From JBEHWX01 sp048498995 (lineage in GTDB: Bacteria > Bacteroidota > Ignavibacteria > OLB7): 29,800 nt of DNA. This document shows positions 24,700 to 29,800 of the stretch, piece after piece. Made by a program: the position numbers and the translations under genes. The stretch is from contig JBEHWX010000074.1 of the NCBI GenBank assembly GCA_048498995.1, positions 1 to 29,800 of the forward strand. The letters run 5' to 3'. Each line of letters begins with the position of its first letter. The first letter of the stretch is position 1. Below the pieces are notes generated by a model. The model had not been told where the DNA came from and searched no databases. It worked only from the letters and a program-made list of their open reading frames with translations.

Positions 24700-25269
24700 T
24701 CAGCCATGATGCTCGTCCGGGGCGCTCGGCGCGGGCGCCGGTGTCGGCACCTGTCCGACGAGCGAGATCATGTAGTTCATGGCGATGAAGGGCTGGCGGT
24801 TCTCATGCGCATCGACCTTTCCGCTTTCGGTGTTGCCCCCGGTTGGCTTCAGGCAGCTCGCCGACATTTCCACGTTCGGGCTTGCCGCGTAGAGTGGATG
24901 CGTGGGATCGGCGATCTCCGCCCAGGCGGCGGCATCCGGATTTTCGGTATTTGCGCTGCTGGAACTGGCAACCATTTGGTGCGTGTGCGTCGGAATCTGG
25001 GACAGGCTTAGGGCCACCGTTTCCGAGCCGATCTGCCCTCCGAGGGCGATCAGGGATGTTCCCTGCGAATGCATCGGCGCGCGCCCTCGCATGTCGGGAA
25101 GGGCGAAGGTCGTGACTCCGTCTCCGCCGTAGGTGGTGCCGATGAGCTTGAACAGCTCCTGATTTCGCTGGATGGTGAGAAGCTGTCCGTTGCAGAGCGC
25201 CCATCCCGACGGCGGGAAGCCGAAGGAGATGATGCGGATCTCGCCGAGTGCTTGCGCTGACGTTTGCAT
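24700..25269 (-). CDS. phage tail collar domain protein, subfamily A (cassette 1, third gene)
   Basis: A 189-residue collar-domain protein: LGEIRIISFGFPPSG then GWALCNGQLLTIQRNQ, GGDGVTTFALPDMRGRAPMH, QIPTHTHQMV, and HENRQPFIAMNYMISLVGQV. A Pro/Ala tail follows (PTPAPAPSAPDEHHG) that its counterpart at 21851 lacks. ATP or metal motifs are absent and there is no signal peptide. It pairs with the product of 21851-22360 by the GEI..[IV]SFGF start and the HENRQP...MNY end. It is the last gene of cassette 1, 124 bases after the preceding stop. The start ATG 25269 has a poor GAGAG site. Confidence 0.9.
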   Translation of the reverse strand: MQTSAQALGEIRIISFGFPPSGWALCNGQLLTIQRNQELFKLIGTTYGGDGVTTFALPDMRGRAPMHSQGTSLIALGGQIGSETVALSLSQIPTHTHQMVASSSSANTENPDAAAWAEIADPTHPLYAASPNVEMSASCLKPTGGNTESGKVDAHENRQPFIAMNYMISLVGQVPTPAPAPSAPDEHHG

Positions 25270-25393
25270 GATGTCGTTCTCTCGATGTTGCGGTTGATGC
25301 GAATGCCGAGGGAAGTGCGCGATCCGATCGCGGGCGGCTGGCCGCGCGTGGCTCGCCAGTGATTGTGTCTTCCGTCGGCGCGAGGTGGTGGGC

Positions 25394-25948
25394 TCAGACC
25401 GGGCTGACTTCCCTGGCCGGATAGACTCCTGAAACGCAGATGCAGAAGTTGAGCGCCAGCGATGGTTGCATGTTCTCATGCCCCAGCGAGCCGCCGGTTG
25501 GGGCGACCGTCCCCGACATCATCAGGCTGAGTGCCGGCGGAGGGGTCGGCAACTGATAGTAGATGCTTGCCGCCGCGGTCGGATCGTTGGCCCAAACGGA
25601 GTTCTCTGGAGAGGTCTGCTGATTGGTCGCGCTCGCGGCTCCCATCGGTACGTGGGTGTGCGACGGTATCTGCTGCGCGTTGAGCGTCATCACCTCGGTT
25701 CCGCCGAAACTGCCGAGCGTATAGTTGGTGGGGGAATCGACTCCCTGGCCCGCGTGGATCGGCACACGTCCACGGATATTCGGAAGTGAAAACTCCTGAT
25801 CCGGAACTCCGCCGTAGGTGGTCCCGATCAATGCATACAGGGGGTTGTTCTGGTTGACGGGAATGGTGGCTCCGTCACAGAAGGCCCAGCCGTTCGGGGC
25901 AAAGTCGCTGGCGAAGATCATGATCTCGCCGAGATAAGGTTCGGACAT
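25394..25948 (-). CDS. phage tail collar domain protein, subfamily B (cassette 1, second gene)
   Basis: A 184-residue collar-domain protein: MSEPYLGEIMIFASDFAPNG then WAFCDGATIPVNQNNPLYAL, GGVPDQEFSLPNIRGRVPIH, QIPSHTHVPMG, ATNQQTSPENSVWANDP, and C-terminal HENMQPSLALNFCICVSGVY. It is the counterpart of the product of 22523-23059. It differs from all others in having GGVPDQ where they have GGDG, the loop before the LP[DN].[RQ]G motif. AAGGA lies 10 bases before ATG 25948. No signal peptide. Same strand as its neighbours with gaps of 117 and 124 bases. Confidence 0.9.
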   Translation of the reverse strand: MSEPYLGEIMIFASDFAPNGWAFCDGATIPVNQNNPLYALIGTTYGGVPDQEFSLPNIRGRVPIHAGQGVDSPTNYTLGSFGGTEVMTLNAQQIPSHTHVPMGAASATNQQTSPENSVWANDPTAAASIYYQLPTPPPALSLMMSGTVAPTGGSLGHENMQPSLALNFCICVSGVYPAREVSPV

Positions 25949-26065
25949 GGTGTATGGTTCCTTATGGGATTTTCGGTGCTCGATGACGATGAACATGTTG
26001 GGCGCCACGGCGCCTCGCGGAATGTCGCGAAGGCGGTTGCGGAGCCCGCGGTGGCTTGCGCACCC

Positions 26066-26599
26066 TTATGATCTACTCGGATAGACCCCCTGCAGCGCGA
26101 TGCAGAAGTTGAGGCCGATCGAGGGCATGATGTTGTCGTGTGGCTGGCTTCCGCCGGCAGTGCCGCAGGCCACCGGGCTCATCGCCACCTGCTGAAGCGG
26201 GGTCGTTGTCGAATATGCTCCCATCGAAACCTGGTCGTTGACCTTGGTCCAGATGGCATTGGTCGGATCGCTGACATTCGACGATGCGTCGATGCACTGC
26301 GCGGCATGGGTATGCGTTGGAAGCTGCGAGATGTTGAGCGTGATAGCCTCCTGGCCGACCTCCTGGCCAAGCGCGTACGTCGTGGTGCCCGGGCCCGCGC
26401 CATAGCAGATCGGGATGCATCCCTGGAGGTTCGGGAGCCCGAACGTGGACTTCCCATCGCCACCGTAGGTGGTGCCGAGGAGGGAGAAGAGGGTTGTGTT
26501 CTGCGAGATCGACAGAAGCTGCCCATTACAGAAGGCCCAGCCCTCCGGGGCGAAGTTGAACGGAAAGATTCTGATGGAGCCGATGCATGGTTCTGACAT
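26066..26599 (-). CDS. phage tail collar domain protein, subfamily C (cassette 1, first gene)
   Basis: A 177-residue collar-domain protein: MSEPCIGSIRIFPFNFAPEG then WAFCNGQLLSISQNTTLFSL, GGDGKSTFGLPNLQGCIPIC, QLPTHTHAAQC, SQPHDNIMPS, and C-terminal LNFCIALQGVYPSRS. It is the counterpart of the product of 23157-23687, with which most of the sequence aligns. It has extra cysteines in GCIPICYG. AGGA lies upstream of ATG 26599. It heads cassette 1; the gene-free leader upstream contains the conserved block also seen before cassette 2. The collar fold mediates trimeric fibre attachment in phages; the cellular role here is unknown. Confidence 0.9.
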   Translation of the reverse strand: MSEPCIGSIRIFPFNFAPEGWAFCNGQLLSISQNTTLFSLLGTTYGGDGKSTFGLPNLQGCIPICYGAGPGTTTYALGQEVGQEAITLNISQLPTHTHAAQCIDASSNVSDPTNAIWTKVNDQVSMGAYSTTTPLQQVAMSPVACGTAGGSQPHDNIMPSIGLNFCIALQGVYPSRS

Positions 26600-27034
26600 G
26601 ATCGTCGTTCCTGGTGTGAGTGTGGGGAAAATGCCGGCGCCGCGGCGCCGACGTGGCTTGCCCGCGGAGGCTTCCCCATGGCATCCGTCAAGGGAGGAGC
26701 CGTGGAGGAGCTGCCGGGCGCGCGCGTTCGGTGCCCTCACGCGTGGACGTCGCGAGGAGCGGAGGTCGGGACCAGGATGTTCGGGATCATGCCCGAGGTG
26801 GTGTGGGGATGCGATGCGGATCGTCGATGATGCCGATCGCGGACGATCGGATCGGCAACGAATGGATCGTGCGCGATCCGCGGCGCGTCGATGCCATGGC
26901 GGAAGCGGCGGTCCGGTACGACCGATGCCTCCGGCGCGACGCGCGGGAGATGCGGGATGTCGACCGGGGTCGACGTCCATGAGTTGGTTTCGGGCTTCGG
27001 AAAAGAGACGGAGTGGAGCATCGCCCGTGCATGG

Positions 27035-27099
27035 GTGTGTCGTACGCCTGGTTGGCCACATCCACGCCGCGGGGGAATCGGCGCGAAGATAGAACGCCG
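27035..27099 (-). promoter_or_regulatory. conserved leader block of collar cassette 1
   Basis: The partner of 24456-24521. The two align over about 65 bp with scattered substitutions and one small length difference, oriented the same way relative to the downstream cassettes. Similarity fades but continues for some bases on the gene-proximal side (GCGATG.TCC..TCC). Distance to the first collar start is about 435 bases here and about 770 in cassette 2. Confidence 0.6.
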
Positions 27100-27341
27100 A
27101 AGGGAAACGTACATCATGAAACCTTTGGCCGATGTCGCGAGCCGGGCGCCACCGTTGCCGGGCGGCGTCGCGCGGTGATGGTGGACGAGGGGACGCGGCG
27201 CATGACCCGGCATATCGCGGCGCGATGCGTTGCCGTCGACGAGGGGTCATGGCGAGCGGCCTCGGCGAGTATCGTCACGGCGGATCGGAGGTCTCGGCGT
27301 GGTGAATCCCGTGTGTGTGAGTCGCGCTCCCGGCCCCGCCC

Positions 27342-27391
27342 GGATGGCCCGTCGGATGGCCCGTCCGGATGGCCCGTCCGGATGGCCCGCG
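27342..27391. repeat. 12/13-nt tandem repeat
   Basis: Four copies of GGATGGCCCGTC(C) at 27342, 27354, 27367 and 27380, the last ending CG. No link to a gene is visible. Confidence 0.85.
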
Positions 27392-27567
27392 CGGGGCGTG
27401 CGCACGGGCGTTGCGGGAATGGTCATCATGGGAGCACCACTATAGACTCTTACAGATCCTCTGATTGCAGAAGCGCCCCCCCTTGCGTAACTTGAGAACC
27501 TTTGGAAGATGAGCACCCTCCTGGCGTTCTCCCGATTCCAAGATCCTTCCCCGGCCTCGCCGCAATC

Positions 27568-27596
27568 GCGACATACTACAAGTGTAAGCGTATATA
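27568..27596 (+). promoter_or_regulatory. possible promoter of atpDC
   Basis: GCGACA (27568-27573) and TATATA (27591-27596) match the sigma-70 -35 and -10 boxes at 4 of 6 bases each with an ideal 17-base spacer. Transcription would start near 27603, leaving a leader of about 20 bases containing GGGTGG before atpD. Pattern-based only. Confidence 0.4.
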
Positions 27597-27621
27597 CATC
27601 ATTCAACGGGTGGCAACCAAT

Positions 27622-29052
27622 ATGAACGAAGGCAAGATTGTCCAGATCATCGGCCCGGTAGTCGACGTGGAGTTCCCTGGCGGGAAGCTCCCGGACATCT
27701 TGAACGCGCTCGAGATCCCTCGCGCCGACACGAGCGACGCCAGCGGCAAGCTGATCGTCGAGGTCCAGCAGCATCTCGGCGAGGATCGCGTCCGCACCAT
27801 CGCCATGGATTCGACCGACGGCCTGAGCCGCAACATGAAGGTGATCGATACCGGATCGCCGATCACCGCCCCGGTGGGCCCGAACGCGCTCGGTCGCCTG
27901 ATCAACGTCGTCGGTGAGCCGATCGACGGCAAGGGACCGCTCAACGGCGCGGCCAACTACCCGATCCATCGCACGGCGCCTACCCTCGAGAACCTGACCA
28001 CGAAGAAGGAGATGTTCGAGACCGGTATCAAGGTCATCGATCTCCTGGAGCCCTATACCAAGGGTGGCAAGACCGGCCTGTTCGGCGGCGCCGGCGTGGG
28101 TAAGACGGTCGTCATCCTCGAGCTGATCAACAACATCGCCAAGCAGCACGGCGGCTACTCGGTGTTCGCCGGCGTCGGCGAGCGCTCCCGCGAGGGGAAG
28201 GACCTGATGCTGGAGATGGAGGAGGCGGTGCTGGCCGACGGCACGACCGTGCTCGACAAGGCGGTGCTCGTCTTCGGTCAGATGAACGAGCCGCCGGGAG
28301 CCCGCGCCCGCGTGGCGCTCACCGCGCTCACCTTCGCCGAGTACTTCCGTGACGAGGAGGGACGCGACGTGCTGCTGTTCGTCGACAACATCTTCCGCTT
28401 CACGCAGGCGGGCTCCGAGGTGTCGGCGCTTCTGGGCCGCATGCCCTCGGCCGTGGGATACCAGCCGACGCTCGCCACCGAGATGGGCGCCCTTCAGGAG
28501 CGCATCGCCTCGACCAACCGCGGCTCGATCACCTCGGTGCAGGCCGTCTACGTGCCGGCCGACGACCTTACCGATCCGGCTCCGGCCAACACCTTCGCCC
28601 ACCTGGACGCCACGACCGTGCTTTCGCGCGCGATCTCGGAGCTCGGCCTCTACCCGGCCGTCGATCCGCTGGCCTCGACCTCGACGATCCTCGATCCGAA
28701 CGTCCTCGGCCAGCGTCACTACCAGGTCGCCTCGTCGGTCAAGCAGGTGCTCCAGACCTACAAGGATCTTCAGGACATCATCAACATCCTCGGCATCGAC
28801 GAGCTTTCCGACGATGACAAGATGACGGTGCAGCGCGCCCGCAAGATCCAGCGCTTCCTGTCGCAGCCGTTCTTCGTCGCCGAGCAGTTCACCGGCATGC
28901 CGGGCCGCTACGTGAAGCTGGAGGATACGATCTCCGGCTTCGAGGCGATTCTCAACGGCGAGGGAGACGACATGCCGGAGGAGGCTTTCCGCTACGTCGG
29001 CACGTTCGACGAGGCGCGCGAGAAGGCCAAGAAGATGGAAGCGGTCGCCTGA
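27622..29052 (+). CDS. atpD: F1 ATP synthase subunit beta
   Basis: A 476-residue catalytic subunit of F1Fo ATP synthase, which makes ATP on the cytoplasmic face of the membrane. The N-terminal beta-barrel begins GKIVQIIGPVVDVEFPGG. The P-loop GGAGVGKT is at residues 155-162, the catalytic Glu lies in GVGERSREG, Walker B LLFVDNIFRF has D255, and the DELSEED equivalent is DELSDDD at 393-399. Length and motifs are complete. ATG 27622 is the usual family start; an in-frame GTG at 27610 is possible. It is followed only by atpC, with no alpha, gamma or Fo genes, as in Bacteroidota and Chlorobiota where atpDC is detached. Confidence 0.98.
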   Translation: MNEGKIVQIIGPVVDVEFPGGKLPDILNALEIPRADTSDASGKLIVEVQQHLGEDRVRTIAMDSTDGLSRNMKVIDTGSPITAPVGPNALGRLINVVGEPIDGKGPLNGAANYPIHRTAPTLENLTTKKEMFETGIKVIDLLEPYTKGGKTGLFGGAGVGKTVVILELINNIAKQHGGYSVFAGVGERSREGKDLMLEMEEAVLADGTTVLDKAVLVFGQMNEPPGARARVALTALTFAEYFRDEEGRDVLLFVDNIFRFTQAGSEVSALLGRMPSAVGYQPTLATEMGALQERIASTNRGSITSVQAVYVPADDLTDPAPANTFAHLDATTVLSRAISELGLYPAVDPLASTSTILDPNVLGQRHYQVASSVKQVLQTYKDLQDIINILGIDELSDDDKMTVQRARKIQRFLSQPFFVAEQFTGMPGRYVKLEDTISGFEAILNGEGDDMPEEAFRYVGTFDEAREKAKKMEAVA

Positions 29053-29077
29053 TAGGGCGGTTGCCCGCGTACGTTCC

Positions 29078-29112
29078 GGGCCCCGGCATCGCGCGCGGGG
29101 CCCCGTTTCTTC
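29078..29112 (+). terminator. hairpin with T-rich tail between atpD and atpC
   Basis: GGGCCCCG (29078-29085) pairs with 29096-29103, and CGTTTCTTCTT follows. It has the form of an intrinsic terminator inside the atpDC unit, 26 bases after atpD. It may attenuate rather than stop transcription. Confidence 0.55.
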
Positions 29113-29171
29113 TTCCGGCGCGAGAGCCGTCGGCGCAGGTGTGAACATCCAGAGCAGGTAAAGATCCCGAT

Positions 29172-29612
29172 ATGGCTTCAAGAACATTCCACGTGGAGAT
29201 CGTCACGCCGCAGCAGACGGTCTTCGAGGGGGAAGCGGTGGCGATCACGCTCCCCGGCGTGCTCGGTCCGTTCCAGGTCCTCTACAATCACGCGCCGATC
29301 ATCACGGAGCTCGAGGTGGGGGATATCCGCCTCGTCGACGCCGAGGAGCGGGAGCATCGCTTCGCCACCTCGGGCGGCTTCATCGAGATGAATCACAACC
29401 GTCTCTCGGTGATCGCCGAGACGATCGAGGCCTCCTCCGCAATCGACGTCGACCGCGCCGAGCGCGCGCGCGTCCGCGCCGAGGAGCGGATCCGCGAAGG
29501 GCACGCCAGCCGCGAGAGCGGGATCGACGTGACGCGGGCCGAGGCGGCGCTGGCGCGAGCTACCAACCGACTCCGGATCGCCGGACGGGTGGGCTCGTTC
29601 AGCGCGCGATAG
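29172..29612 (+). CDS. atpC: F1 ATP synthase subunit epsilon
   Basis: A 146-residue subunit of the central stalk that couples and inhibits F1. The N-terminal beta-sandwich is clear (FHVEIVTPQQTVFEGEAVAI, GPFQVLYNHAPIITELEVGD, FATSGGFIEMNHNRLSVIAE), followed by the C-terminal helical hairpin (IDVDRAERARVRAEERIREG, TRAEAALARATNRLRIAGRV). Normal length, both domains intact. It lies 119 bases after atpD with a terminator-like hairpin between them and is followed by its own terminator. GCAGG upstream of the ATG is rather distant. Confidence 0.96.
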   Translation: MASRTFHVEIVTPQQTVFEGEAVAITLPGVLGPFQVLYNHAPIITELEVGDIRLVDAEEREHRFATSGGFIEMNHNRLSVIAETIEASSAIDVDRAERARVRAEERIREGHASRESGIDVTRAEAALARATNRLRIAGRVGSFSAR

Positions 29613-29670
29613 GTCGGCCTCCAGAGCCGGCCGATCCTCTCAGCCGGCTCCGATCGAAACCAGACACGCA

Positions 29671-29710
29671 AACGGGCGCCATCCTGCCGGATGGGCGCCC
29701 GTTCTGCTTT
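29671..29710 (+). terminator. atpDC terminator
   Basis: AACGGGCGCC-ATCC (29671-29684) pairs with GGATGGGCGCCCGTT (29689-29703) with a single bulged base, loop TGCC, followed by CTGCTTT. It lies about 60 bases past the atpC stop. Confidence 0.75.
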
Positions 29711-29719
29711 CGACCCCCG

Positions 29720-29800
29720 GGCCGCTTCGGCCCCAAGCCGCATCGGTCCCAAGCCGCTTCGGCCCCAAGCCGCTTCGGCCCCAGGCCGCTTCGGCCCCAG
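29720..29800. repeat. 16-nt palindromic tandem array at the window end
   Basis: Five units start at 29720, 29736, 29752, 29768 and 29784, consensus RGCCGCTTCGGCCCCA, and the array runs off the window. Each unit contains GGCCG-CTT-CGGCC or a near version, so each can fold into a small hairpin. Unit 2 (AGCCGCATCGGTCCCA) is diverged. Confidence 0.9.

Larger units (their letters stand above)
26600..27621. other. divergent gene-free region between the collar cassette and atpD
   Basis: About 1 kb with no supportable gene. It contains the conserved collar leader block (27035-27099), a 12/13-nt tandem repeat (27342-27391) and, at the right end, an AT-richer stretch with a plausible atpD promoter (27568-27596). 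Confidence 0.65.

Noticed and set aside
21851..26599. Prophage or contractile injection system
   Set aside because: Only collar-domain genes are present. No capsid, terminase, sheath, tube, baseplate, integrase or lysis gene and no attachment-site pair is seen.
21851..26599. Diversity-generating retroelement acting on the collar proteins
   Set aside because: No reverse transcriptase and no template repeat with A-specific differences was found. Variation among the six is spread over the middle, as in ordinary paralogue divergence.
27247..29187. Long minus-strand frame opposite atpD
   Set aside because: atpD is unmistakable on the plus strand; the opposite frame is an antisense shadow.

Overview
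GC-rich bacterial chromosome segment, most likely from the Bacteroidota/Chlorobiota/Ignavibacteriota/Kapaibacteriota side of the FCB group. The placement is inferred from two things seen here. Four secreted proteins end in the PNPAS...GxY type-A C-terminal sorting domain of type IX secretion (T9SS) cargo. The F1 ATP synthase genes atpD and atpC stand apart from any other atp gene. No full rRNA or other strong phylogenetic marker is present, so the phylum is not certain.

Layout. Position 1-26 is the 3' end of a 5S rRNA with its terminator, so an rRNA operon lies to the left. A noncoding stretch with a 16-nt tandem array and a dispersed palindromic repeat follows. Then come a LytS-type sensor kinase and a LytTR response regulator (minus strand, overlapping ATGA), divergent from a secreted T9SS-type protein. 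At 3948-7332 three minus-strand paralogues share a signal peptide, a CarboxypepD_reg-like domain and a TonB-plug-like tail. In the largest this head is fused to a YfbK-type von Willebrand A protein. At 7549-11508 are a lipoprotein, a GT-C-like membrane glycosyltransferase, a GNAT acetyltransferase and a MOSC protein. At 11793-12904 are a T9SS-type Fn3 protein and a small lipoprotein with a 12-residue tandem repeat. At 13170-19103 two large tandem paralogues carry many Asp-box (BNR) repeats, an Fn3-like domain and a T9SS tail. aspS follows on the minus strand.

The most unusual part is 21851-26599: six small phage-tail-collar (MdpB-like) proteins on the minus strand with no other phage gene nearby. 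They form two three-gene cassettes in the same subfamily order (26599>24700 and 23687>21851). Each cassette is preceded by about 1 kb without genes, and these leaders share a conserved block of about 65 bp. I read this as a segmental duplication of a three-gene unit together with its leader. The window closes with atpD and atpC, a terminator and a second, unrelated 16-nt tandem array that runs off the end.

Much of the gene content points to the cell surface: T9SS cargo, CarboxypepD_reg proteins, lipoproteins, a lipid-linked-sugar type glycosyltransferase and collar proteins. None of the T9SS machinery itself is in the window. Long reading frames opposite most genes are antisense shadows typical of GC-rich DNA and are not annotated.
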